The position numbers and the translations under genes are program-made. DNA of 64,000 nucleotides from Salinisphaera sp002433465 (GTDB lineage Bacteria > Pseudomonadota > Gammaproteobacteria > Nevskiales > Salinisphaeraceae). The notes beneath the pieces were generated by a model, which worked only from the letters and a program-made list of their open reading frames with translations, was not told where the DNA came from and searched no databases. Shown here piece by piece: positions 34,365 to 41,804 of this stretch. How positions within the stretch are numbered: the stretch's first letter is position 1; every line of letters begins with the position of its first letter. The DNA is taken from NCBI RefSeq assembly GCF_040361435.1, contig NZ_APNL01000012.1, positions 62,001 to 126,000 of the forward strand. The letters are read 5' to 3'.

Positions 34365-34644
34365 GGCAGGCCTGCCCGTCGCTGCGATCGCAGGCCGCGA
34401 CGAAAACGCCGCCGCCGATCGATGAGCCCGCATATCCGCCGTCGAGCGCATGCACGGCGCGCCCGCGTTCGGTCGCTTTCACTGATTTTCTCCTCTCTCG
34501 TACTCGCACCGGCTTTGCCGGCAGTGCCCGATACGTCATCGCGTTCGGGCTTATTGATCTTGCTTGCCGTCGCCGCGATAAACCGGCCACGACGGGGTCG
34601 CTCCGCAAGCGCTTCGTGACGGCGCCGCGCGACCTCTTAAACCG

Positions 34645-34672
34645 ATACTACATCAAACCAATCAGCCATCAA
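34645..34672 (-). promoter_or_regulatory. Candidate promoter of the liv operon
   Basis: On the minus strand TTGATG (34672-34667), 16 bases, TAGTAT (34650-34645). It reads towards livH, leaving a leader of roughly 275 bases. Upstream of it lies the A+T-rich stretch, which could act as an UP element. Confidence 0.4.
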
Positions 34673-34674
34673 CA

Positions 34675-34820
34675 GGTATCATTTTTTAAAAATTAGACGC
34701 ATGTTACACGAAGAATAAATAAAGCGATTATTTTTTTAATTTGCAAAACAAAAAGATACCACTGCCAATACGCCGACTGAAAAACTCGAACTCAACTCAA
34801 CACTCAAGCCACTGCCAATA
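34675..34820. repeat. A+T-rich stretch with a 12-bp direct repeat at 50-bp spacing
   Basis: CCACTGCCAATA occurs at 34759-34770 and 34809-34820, exactly 50 bases apart. Just before it, about 80 bases rich in A and T (34676-34757) are bounded by GGTATC (34675-34680) and GATACC (34755-34760). It lies between divergent transport and catabolic operons in an otherwise GC-rich context, suggesting protein binding sites. Confidence 0.5.
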
Positions 34821-34961
34821 GCCACGTATCAATATAGGCCGTTGATCGAATGCATCGGCATTGTCCGTGCAGTCCGAAAACCTCGGTACCCATACCTGAC
34901 CTGCAGCAACAGCGGCCGAGGTCGCGCTCGCGTGGCCGGCCCTGCAGCCGCCGTCGATCGC

Positions 34962-34993
34962 TTGACACCTACACCATTACTTAACATGCTAAA
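34962..34993 (+). promoter_or_regulatory. hpaD promoter with overlapping palindromic element
   Basis: TTGACA (34962-34967), 17 bases, CATGCT (34985-34990). The -10 region is embedded in TTAACATGCTAAA (34981-34993), a near-palindrome. The same arrangement (TTGAC, 17 bases, CATG-T inside TTAACATG-TAAA) recurs before hpaF at 37182-37213. The shared element is probably an HpaR operator. Confidence 0.6.
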
Positions 34994-35161
34994 CAATACA
35001 AGTCGAATGTTGATCCGCTGCGGTAGTAGACGCATGGGCCACCAGCTCGGAGCCGATAGACGATCACGCCCTGGGTGAGCGTCACACGGCGCCGAAACCG
35101 ACAACAATAAGTCGTTCGCCCGCGGCGTCGAGCGGCAAGTCTTGCGATGAGGAGATATCAG

Positions 35162-36301
35162 ATGAGCGAAAAGACCCTGACATCTGCGGGTTTTTATGTG
35201 TCCGCCGAAGCGTTTGTGCCGACGGACAATCCGGTACCCACGCCGACGGCACCGCCACCGGAAATCTTGCGCTGCGCCTATATGGAGATCGTGGTATCCG
35301 ATCTGGCCGTATCGCGGGCGTTCTATGTCGATGTGCTGAACCTGGTCGTCACCGCGGAAGACGAACACACGATCTATCTGCGCACGACAGAGGAATTCAT
35401 TCACCACAACGTCGTGCTGCGCCAGGGCCCCGACCCGGCGGTCGCGGCTTTTGCGTATCGGGTGCAATCCCCGGCCGAGCTGGATAAGGCGGTGGCCTTC
35501 TATACCGAGCTGGGCTGCCGCGTGGAGCGGCGCAAGGAAGGCTTCGTTCGCGGCGTGGGCGATTCGGTACGAGTACAGGATCCGCTCGGCTTCCCCTGCG
35601 AATTCTTCTACGACATCGAACACGTCGAACGCCTGGCCTGGCGCTATGACCTGCACAGTGCCGGCGCGCTGGTGCGCCTGGACCATTTCAATCAGGTCAC
35701 ACCCGACGTGCCACGCGCGACCCGGTTCATGCAGGACCTGGGATTTCGTGTCACCGAGGATATTCAGGACGAACACCAGACCGTCTATGCGGCCTGGATG
35801 CGGCGCAAATCCACCGTACACGACACGGCCATGACCGGTGGCGAGGGTCCGCGCATGCATCACATCGCCTTCGCCACCCACGAAAAGCACAACATCCTGC
35901 ATATCTGCGACAAACTCGGTGCCTTGCGGCTGTCCGATCGTATCGAACGCGGCCCCGGGCGCCACGGTGTTTCGAACGCGTTCTATCTGTATCTACGCGA
36001 TCCGGACGGGCACCGCATCGAGATCTATACCCAGGACTATTACACCGGCGACCCCGACAACCCGGTCATCACCTGGGACGTACACGACAACCAGCGCCGC
36101 GACTGGTGGGGCCATGCCGTCGTACCGTCCTGGTACACGGAAGCATCGCGAGTCCTCGACCTCGACGGCAACCTGCAGCCGCTCGTCGCACGCACCGACA
36201 GCTCCGAAATGGCGGTCACCATCGGCGCGGACGGCTTCTCCTATACACGCAAGAACGACCAGGACGACGACGGCGAGTACAAGCTCGGGCATCAGCTCTA
36301 G
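35162..36301 (+). CDS. hpaD: 3,4-dihydroxyphenylacetate (homoprotocatechuate) 2,3-dioxygenase, type I extradiol
   Basis: A 379-residue vicinal-oxygen-chelate dioxygenase; start 35162 has GAGGAG ahead. Ligands are readable as His175 (RLDHFNQ), His234 (MHHIAF) and Glu287 (HRIEIY), and the acid-base His as His220 (STVH). All are offset by exactly 20 from the numbers I recall for Brevibacterium fuscum HPCD (155, 214, 267, 200). The C-terminal part DYYTGDPDNPVITWDVHDNQRRDWWGH also belongs to that group and not to the unrelated E. coli HpaD. It cleaves homoprotocatechuate next to the hydroxyls, giving 5-carboxymethyl-2-hydroxymuconate semialdehyde. First gene of the hpa cluster. Confidence 0.93.
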   Translation: MSEKTLTSAGFYVSAEAFVPTDNPVPTPTAPPPEILRCAYMEIVVSDLAVSRAFYVDVLNLVVTAEDEHTIYLRTTEEFIHHNVVLRQGPDPAVAAFAYRVQSPAELDKAVAFYTELGCRVERRKEGFVRGVGDSVRVQDPLGFPCEFFYDIEHVERLAWRYDLHSAGALVRLDHFNQVTPDVPRATRFMQDLGFRVTEDIQDEHQTVYAAWMRRKSTVHDTAMTGGEGPRMHHIAFATHEKHNILHICDKLGALRLSDRIERGPGRHGVSNAFYLYLRDPDGHRIEIYTQDYYTGDPDNPVITWDVHDNQRRDWWGHAVVPSWYTEASRVLDLDGNLQPLVARTDSSEMAVTIGADGFSYTRKNDQDDDGEYKLGHQL

Positions 36302-36577
36302 GCTGGCTGCCCAGCCACCAGGCACATCCAACCCGTGACCGGGTTCGGACAGGCTCGCCTTCTGCCCCCCACGGCACGTGTACCCGGTGGTTTGTCGCGT
36401 GGCCTGCTAGGCCATGCCACCGGCTTGATGCACAATAAAAACAAGCCTGCTGTGCCGGCCGGCTTGGAATCCGCGCAACGATGCCGCCCCACCGGGCGCT
36501 GGCTCGATATGCGCGTTCGACGCATCGATCGCATGCGGGCCGGTGCATCAATCCAGACGACATCGAGACGCCGGCCG

Positions 36578-37045
36578 ATGAGCCAGACACGTAACCCCGC
36601 ACGCCAGAGAAACTACAACCGCCATCCGCTTGAAACCCGGCACGCCCTGCCGATGACGCTGCTGCGCGCACGCGAGTCGGTGATGGCGCGGTTTCGGCCG
36701 ATGCTCAACGCCCACGGTATTTCGGAACAGCAATGGCGGGTGATGCGCGTACTCGCCGAAGAAGGCGTGCTCGATGCCACCGAGATTTCCGGGCGGGCCT
36801 GTATTTTCGCGTCGAGCCTGTCGCGCATCATCAAGACCCTGGAAAAACAGGGCACGCTCATCCGCGAACGGTGCCCAGACGATGCCCGCCGGGTGCAGCT
36901 GCGCCTGAGCGATCAGGGCTATCGCATCGTCAGCGAGATCACGCCGGAGAGCGTGGCGATCTATCGCGCTCTGGAAGACCAGTTCGGCAGCGAGCGTGTC
37001 GCCACCCTGATCGACATGCTCAACGAACTCGTCGAAATGGAGTGA
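36578..37045 (+). CDS. hpaR: MarR-family repressor of homoprotocatechuate genes (HpaR-like)
   Basis: A 155-residue winged-helix protein. RHALPMTLLRARESVMARFRPMLNAHGISEQQWRVMRVLAEEGVLDATEISGRACIFASSLSRIIKTLEKQGTLIRERCPDDARRVQLRLSDQG gives the MarR core, with the recognition helix around SSLSRIIKTLEKQG. HpaR/HpcR repressors control hpa operons and respond to 4-hydroxyphenylacetate-type ligands. It lies between hpaD and hpaF on the same strand, 277 bases after hpaD. No strong Shine-Dalgarno site is visible; I chose the ATG giving family length. Confidence 0.9.
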   Translation: MSQTRNPARQRNYNRHPLETRHALPMTLLRARESVMARFRPMLNAHGISEQQWRVMRVLAEEGVLDATEISGRACIFASSLSRIIKTLEKQGTLIRERCPDDARRVQLRLSDQGYRIVSEITPESVAIYRALEDQFGSERVATLIDMLNELVEME

Positions 37046-37181
37046 GGCACTCGGCTCTGCGCATAGCGCCGGGCTTTTGCTGCAAGCACCGATAGGGCGC
37101 ATGGGGCACGCGGCGGGCTGCGGACCAGGCCGCCCGCCTGTCACAGACAGTCGTCATACCCAAGCCTGCCTTGACGCACGG

Positions 37182-37222
37182 TTGACGCCTGTTGTTTTAT
37201 TTAACATGATAAATAAAACAAC
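37182..37222 (+). promoter_or_regulatory. hpaF operon promoter/operator with 13-bp perfect inverted repeat
   Basis: TTGACG (37182-37187), 17 bases, CATGAT (37205-37210). GTTGTTTTATTTA (37191-37203) and TAAATAAAACAAC (37210-37222) form a perfect inverted repeat with a six-base spacer, placing a dyad across the -10 region. The centre TTAACATGATAAA matches the element before hpaD in 12 of 13 positions. The A+T richness and position fit a MarR operator. Confidence 0.65.
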
Positions 37223-37238
37223 AAGAGGAGAAACGCTC

Positions 37239-37628
37239 ATGCCTCATCTGTGCATGGAGTATTCGGCCAACCTGGCCGATCGCGTCGACCTGGCCCATTT
37301 GTGCAGCCGGTTGAACGCCACCCTGCTGGACACCGGCTTCTTCGAACCCGGCGCCATTCGCGTACGCACGCTGCGCTGCGACCACTATTCGGTGGCCGAC
37401 GAACTGCCCGAGAACGCTTTCCTCGATGCCTCGCTTCGTATCGGCGAAGGCCGCAGCGAAAGCGACCGCCAGCAGATCGGCGAGGCGCTATTCGCCTGTC
37501 TTCAGGCCGAGCTCGCCGAACTGTTCGATTCCCCGCACTTCTGCCTGTCGCTCGAGGTTCGCCAGATATCGCGCGAGCTGAGCTGGAAGAAGAACGCCAT
37601 TCACCCGCGCCTGCGCGGCCAGTCCTAG
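37239..37628 (+). CDS. hpaF: 5-carboxymethyl-2-hydroxymuconate delta-isomerase
   Basis: A 129-residue tautomerase-superfamily enzyme; the ATG has AGAGGAG nine bases ahead. The catalytic Pro is the residue after Met (MPHLCMEYSANL), as in CHMI. The rest (LNATLLDTGFFEPGAIRVRTLRCDHYSVADELPENAFLDASLRIGEGRSESDRQQIGEALF) is collinear with the E. coli enzyme of 126 residues. It isomerises the muconate to the oxo form. hpaE follows after 12 bases. Confidence 0.94.
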   Translation: MPHLCMEYSANLADRVDLAHLCSRLNATLLDTGFFEPGAIRVRTLRCDHYSVADELPENAFLDASLRIGEGRSESDRQQIGEALFACLQAELAELFDSPHFCLSLEVRQISRELSWKKNAIHPRLRGQS

Positions 37629-37640
37629 CCCGGAGCTGTC

Positions 37641-39167
37641 ATGGCCTCATTCCAAGACAATCTCGATAAAGCCGAATCCTATCTGGCCCGTTTTCGCCAG
37701 GACGGCGTATCCAACCATATCGACGGGCAATCCGTACCGGCCGCGAGCGGCAAGACGTTCGAAACGATCTCGCCGGTCGATCAGTCCAAGCTGGCCGATG
37801 TCGCCCGTGGCGGCGCCGAAGATATCGACCGTGCGGCCGAGGCGGCCAAGGCGGCCTTTGGCGCCTGGCGCGATATGGAAGGCGGCGAGCGCAAGAAGAT
37901 CCTGCACAAGGTGGCCGACGCCATCGAAGCCCGTGCCGAGGAGATCGCGCTGGTCGAATGCATGGACACCGGACAGGCGTTTCGCTTCATGTCCAAGGCA
38001 GCCCTGCGCGGCGCGGCGAACTTCCGCTTCTTCGCCGACCGGGCGCCCGGCGCCCGCGATGGCCAGTCGCTGAAAGCACCGGGCCAGATCAATATCACCA
38101 CGCGTACGCCGATCGGTCCGGTCGGCCTGATCACGCCGTGGAACACGCCGTTCATGCTGTCGACGTGGAAGATCGCCCCGGCACTGGCCGCCGGCTGCAC
38201 CGTCGTGCACAAGCCGGCCGAGTTTTCGCCGCTGACCGCGCGTCTGCTGGTGGAAATCGCCGAAGACGCCGGCCTGCCCAAGGGCGTATGGAACACGGTC
38301 AACGGTTTCGGCGAAGACGCCGGCAAGGCACTCACCGAACATCCCGACATCAAGGCCATCGGCTTTGTCGGCGAAAGCCGTACCGGACAGATGATCCTCG
38401 GCCAGGGTGCTGCCACCTTGAAACGGGTGCATTTCGAGCTGGGCGGCAAGAATCCGGTCGTGGTGTTTGCCGATGCCGATCTGGATCGCGCGGCCGATGC
38501 CGCGCTGTTCATGATCTATTCCCTGAACGGCGAACGCTGCACCTCGTCGAGCCGTGTGCTCATCGAAGAATCCGTGCACGACGCATTCGTGGCCAAGCTC
38601 GCCGAGCGTGCTGCGAAGATCAAGGTCGGCCATCCGCTGGACCCGGCCACGGTCATCGGCCCGTTGATTCACCCCTCGCATGAAGAAAAAGTGCGTTCCT
38701 ATTTCGAGATCGCACAGCAGGAAGGGGCAACCATTGCCACCGGCGGCGAAAAAGTCACCGACGGTGATCTGGCCAACGGCTGCTACGTAAAACCGACGCT
38801 GTTCACCAACGCCCGCGCTTCCATGCGTATCGCACAGGAAGAAATCTTCGGGCCCGTGTTGACCGCCATTCCCTTCGCTGACGAAGCCGAAGCGCTGGAG
38901 CTGGCCAACGGGGTGGACTACGGCCTGGCCGGCTATGTCTGGACACGCGATATGACCCGTGCCCTGCGCTTCACCGAAAAGATGGACGCCGGAATGATCT
39001 GGGTGAACTCGCAGAACGTGCGCCATTTGCCGGCCCCGTTCGGCGGCATGAAGGACTCGGGCATCGGCCGCGACGGCGGCGATTACTCGTTCGAGTTCTA
39101 TATGGAAACCAAGAACATCGCACTGGCCACCGACGACCGGCCTATTCCGAGGCTCGACCAGGAATAA
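37641..39167 (+). CDS. hpaE: 5-carboxymethyl-2-hydroxymuconate semialdehyde dehydrogenase
   Basis: A 508-residue aldehyde dehydrogenase. VGLITPWNTPFMLSTWKIAPALAAGCTVVHKPAEFSP, FVGESRTGQMI, Glu in HFELGGKNPVVVF, catalytic Cys in NGERCTSSSRVLIEE, and the HpaE-like C terminus VRHLPAPFGGMKDSGIGRDGGDYSFEFYMETKN. It oxidises the ring-cleavage semialdehyde with NAD to 5-carboxymethyl-2-hydroxymuconate. Position and these motifs separate it from the phenylacetaldehyde dehydrogenase at 15.9 kb. Confidence 0.94.
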   Translation: MASFQDNLDKAESYLARFRQDGVSNHIDGQSVPAASGKTFETISPVDQSKLADVARGGAEDIDRAAEAAKAAFGAWRDMEGGERKKILHKVADAIEARAEEIALVECMDTGQAFRFMSKAALRGAANFRFFADRAPGARDGQSLKAPGQINITTRTPIGPVGLITPWNTPFMLSTWKIAPALAAGCTVVHKPAEFSPLTARLLVEIAEDAGLPKGVWNTVNGFGEDAGKALTEHPDIKAIGFVGESRTGQMILGQGAATLKRVHFELGGKNPVVVFADADLDRAADAALFMIYSLNGERCTSSSRVLIEESVHDAFVAKLAERAAKIKVGHPLDPATVIGPLIHPSHEEKVRSYFEIAQQEGATIATGGEKVTDGDLANGCYVKPTLFTNARASMRIAQEEIFGPVLTAIPFADEAEALELANGVDYGLAGYVWTRDMTRALRFTEKMDAGMIWVNSQNVRHLPAPFGGMKDSGIGRDGGDYSFEFYMETKNIALATDDRPIPRLDQE

Positions 39168-39245
39168 GACTCGACCGGTCCACCTACGCCGGCCGGCAGC
39201 GGCAACGCCTGCCGGCGTCATCGCAACCCAACAAGGGGATGCCCC

Positions 39246-40124
39246 ATGTCTGAAATCACACGGCCACGTCTTTCAAGCTTCGTTCACCAGAACCGACGCA
39301 GCTACGGCGCCGTCGTCGAGGGCGGCATCGTCGACCTGGGCGCCATCCACGGCGCACAGTGGGCCACGCTCGACGATGCCATCGCCGCCGGCGCGCTCGG
39401 CCAGCTGGCCGAATCGGCCGCCGGGCGGGCGCCGGATCTTGGCCTCGACGACGTCGCGTTCGATATCCCGGTCACGAACCCCGGCAAGATCATCTGCGTG
39501 GGCGTGAACTACCCGGATCGCAACGCCGAATACAAGGACGGCCAGGAACTGCCGCCCTACCCCTCGATCTTCATCCGTTTTCCGGAAAGCTTCGTGGGCC
39601 ACGGCCAGGCCGTGGTGCGCCCGCCGGAATCGGAAAAGCTCGACTACGAAGGCGAGCTGGTGCTGGTTATCGGCCGCGAAGGCCGGCGCATCCCAGAAGA
39701 CGCCGCACTCGATCATGTCGCGGCCGTCACGCTGTGCAACGAGGGCACGATCCGCGACTGGGTACGCCATGCCAAGTTCAACGTCACCCAGGGCAAGAAC
39801 TTCGATCGAACCGGCGCTATCGGCCCCTGGCTCGTCCCGTTCGAGGATGAAAGCCAGATCGCCGATATCGAGCTGACCACGCGCGTGAACGGCGAGGTCC
39901 GCCAGAACGACCGCACCTCGCGCATGATGTTCGGCTTCAAGTATCTGATTTCCTATATCTCGACCTTCACCACGCTCAAGCCGGGCGACGTGATCGTCAC
40001 CGGCACGCCCACGGGCGCGGGCGCCCGACTCGACCCGCCGGTCTGGCTCAAGCCGGGCGATGTGGTGGAAGTCGAGGCCGAAGGCGTGGGCGTTCTGTCC
40101 AACCACGTGGAAGACGAACAATGA
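39246..40124 (+). CDS. hpaG: Fumarylacetoacetate-hydrolase-family decarboxylase/isomerase (single-domain HpaG-like)
   Basis: A 292-residue FAH-fold enzyme. IICVGVNYPDRNAEYKDGQELPPYPSIFIRFPESFVGHGQAVVRPPESEKLDYEGELVLVIG has the metal-binding Glu pair (DYEGEL), and GDVIVTGTPTGAGARLDPPVWLKPGDVVEVEAEGVG is the family end. In E. coli, HpaG is a fusion of two such domains that decarboxylates 5-oxopent-3-ene-1,2,5-tricarboxylate and isomerises the product. Here only one domain is present; either it does both reactions or a second copy is elsewhere. It overlaps hpaH by four bases. Confidence 0.85.
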   Translation: MSEITRPRLSSFVHQNRRSYGAVVEGGIVDLGAIHGAQWATLDDAIAAGALGQLAESAAGRAPDLGLDDVAFDIPVTNPGKIICVGVNYPDRNAEYKDGQELPPYPSIFIRFPESFVGHGQAVVRPPESEKLDYEGELVLVIGREGRRIPEDAALDHVAAVTLCNEGTIRDWVRHAKFNVTQGKNFDRTGAIGPWLVPFEDESQIADIELTTRVNGEVRQNDRTSRMMFGFKYLISYISTFTTLKPGDVIVTGTPTGAGARLDPPVWLKPGDVVEVEAEGVGVLSNHVEDEQ

Positions 40125-40924
40125 CTCTCGACGCCGCCCAGATCGATGCCGCGGCCCAGGCCCTGCTGGCCGCCGAGGCCGAGCGGCGCCAGATCGGCCT
40201 GTTGTCGGTCGCCCACCCGGACATGACGCTCGACGATGCCTATGCGATCCAGACCGCCCAGATGCAGCCGAAGCTCGATGCCGGCCGGCAGATCCTGGGC
40301 TGGAAGATCGGGCTGACCTCGAAAGTCATGCAGGACGCGCTGGGCATCGAAACGCCCGACAGCGGCGTGCTCTACGACGACATGCTGTTCGAAAGCGGCG
40401 CGCAGGTGCCGAACACCCGCTATATCGAGCCGCGTGTAGAAGCCGAAATCGCTTTCGTGCTGAAAGCACCGCTGGAAGGCGACGTCAGCCGCGAGGACGT
40501 ATTGGCCGCGACAGACTATGTGGTGCCCGCCCTCGAGATCCTGGATACGCGCATTCTGCGTGCCGATCCGGAAACCGGCCAGCGTCGCCGTATTTTCGAC
40601 ACGGTGGCCGACAACGCCGCCAATGCCGGCATCGTGCTCGGCGAGGCACGCCATGCGCCGGATGCCTTCGATCTGCGCTGGGTCGGTGCCATCGTCAAGA
40701 AGAACGGCGAAACCGTGGCGACCGGCCTGGGCGCCGGCGTGCTCGACGACCCGGTCGACGGCCTGGTCTGGCTCGCACGGCGCATGCACACCTACGGCCA
40801 GCGCATGAACGCAGGCGATGTCGTGCTCTCCGGCTCTTTCATCAGCCCGATCGAATGCCCGCCCGGCACCGAAATCGCGGCCGATTTCGGCGCGTTCGGT
40901 CAGGTGCATATCGACTTCGAATAG
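40121..40924 (+). CDS. hpaH: 2-oxo-hept-4-ene-1,7-dioate hydratase
   Basis: A 267-residue hydratase. YAIQTAQMQPKLDAGRQILGWKIGLTSKVMQDALGIETPDSGVLYDDMLFESGAQVP and EPRVEAEIAFVLKAPLEG (metal-binding Glu residues) are typical. It adds water to the dienoate, giving 4-hydroxy-2-oxoheptanedioate. Translationally coupled to hpaG (ATGA overlap) and seven bases before hpaI. Confidence 0.94.
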   Translation: MTLDAAQIDAAAQALLAAEAERRQIGLLSVAHPDMTLDDAYAIQTAQMQPKLDAGRQILGWKIGLTSKVMQDALGIETPDSGVLYDDMLFESGAQVPNTRYIEPRVEAEIAFVLKAPLEGDVSREDVLAATDYVVPALEILDTRILRADPETGQRRRIFDTVADNAANAGIVLGEARHAPDAFDLRWVGAIVKKNGETVATGLGAGVLDDPVDGLVWLARRMHTYGQRMNAGDVVLSGSFISPIECPPGTEIAADFGAFGQVHIDFE

Positions 40925-40931
40925 GTTCGTC

Positions 40932-41702
40932 ATGTCCGTACCGATCAATACATTCAAGCAGCGACTGACCCAGGGCGACGCCCAGATCGGTCTCTGGGTA
41001 GCCTGTGGCGACCCGACCGTGGCCGAAATCTGCTCGCATACCGGTTTCGACTGGCTGGTGATCGACGGCGAACATGGCCCGAACGGGCTGCGCGACGTGC
41101 TCGCACAGCTGCGCGCCATGGGCGATACACGCTCGCAGCCGGTGGTCCGTGTGAAAGACGACGATCGCGCGACCATCAAGCAGATGCTGGATATCGGCGC
41201 CCAGACACTGCTCGTACCGATGATCGAATCGGCCGAGCAGGCCCGCGCCGCGGTGGCGTCGGTGACGTATCCGCCGGCCGGCAAGCGCGGTATCGGCGCG
41301 GCGCTGGCGCGCGCTTCGGGCTACAACACCTACACCGGCTATCTGGATGAAGCCGACGCCCAGATCTGCCTGTTGCTGCAGATCGAGTCGCAGGCCGGAC
41401 TGGCTGCGCTGGACGACATCCTGGCCGTGGACGGCGTCGATGGCGTGTTCATCGGCCCGGCCGACCTGGCCGCCGACATGGGCCATCGCGGCAACCCGAC
41501 CCATGGCGATGTGCGCCAGGCCGTGGAAGACGCGGTGAATCGCATCGTGGCCGCCGGCAAACCGGCCGGCATGCTGTCGTCGAACCATGATTTTTCCAGC
41601 CGCTGCCTGGAACTCGGCGCGACGTTTGTCGCCGTGGGCAGCGATGTAGGGCTGCTGGTCAATTCGGCGCGCCAGCTTCGTGCCACTTACAAGAACGACT
41701 AG
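40932..41702 (+). CDS. hpaI: 4-hydroxy-2-oxoheptanedioate aldolase
   Basis: A 256-residue class II aldolase of the HpaI family. Key segments: FDWLVIDGEHGPNGLRDVLAQL with the catalytic His, RVKDDDRATIKQMLDIGAQTLLVPMIESAEQA (metal Glu), YPPAGKRGIGAALARASGYN, and VFIGPADLAADMGHRGNP (metal Asp). It splits the product into pyruvate and succinate semialdehyde, ending the pathway. The 102-base gap after it separates the monooxygenase gene. Confidence 0.94.
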   Translation: MSVPINTFKQRLTQGDAQIGLWVACGDPTVAEICSHTGFDWLVIDGEHGPNGLRDVLAQLRAMGDTRSQPVVRVKDDDRATIKQMLDIGAQTLLVPMIESAEQARAAVASVTYPPAGKRGIGAALARASGYNTYTGYLDEADAQICLLLQIESQAGLAALDDILAVDGVDGVFIGPADLAADMGHRGNPTHGDVRQAVEDAVNRIVAAGKPAGMLSSNHDFSSRCLELGATFVAVGSDVGLLVNSARQLRATYKND

Positions 41703-41714
41703 AACACTTATACA

Positions 41715-41778
41715 AGTCGTCGTGCGAGACGACTCAAAACGCCGCTTTCTGCAGCATAAAAAAATTCTTCTTGCAGAA
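41715..41778 (+). promoter_or_regulatory. Two inverted repeats before the monooxygenase gene
   Basis: AGTCGTC (41715-41721) and GACGACT (41728-41734) form a compact hairpin just after hpaI. TTCTGCA (41747-41753) and TGCAGAA (41772-41778) form a second, spaced repeat 26 bases before the monooxygenase ATG. They may partly terminate or separately regulate; neither is followed by a T tract. Confidence 0.4.
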
Positions 41779-41804
41779 GAGCCGCCGTCTGAGGAGATGC
41801 ACCA

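Larger units (their letters stand above)
34365..35161. promoter_or_regulatory. Divergent control region between liv importer and hpaD
   Basis: A 797-base region with no supported gene. It holds a candidate liv promoter (34645-34672), an A+T-rich stretch with direct repeats (34675-34820) and the hpaD promoter/operator (34962-34993). The rest (34365-34640 and 34993-35150) shows nothing I can name. Confidence 0.65.

Noticed and set aside
34829..35965. A 378-codon minus-strand frame covering the hpaD promoter and first two thirds of hpaD
   Set aside because: It runs opposite a dioxygenase with all catalytic residues identified, and across a clear promoter.
36301..36316. Hairpin GGCTGG/CCAGCC right after the hpaD stop as a terminator
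   Set aside because: Six base pairs and no T tract; too weak to claim, and hpaR may be read through from hpaD.
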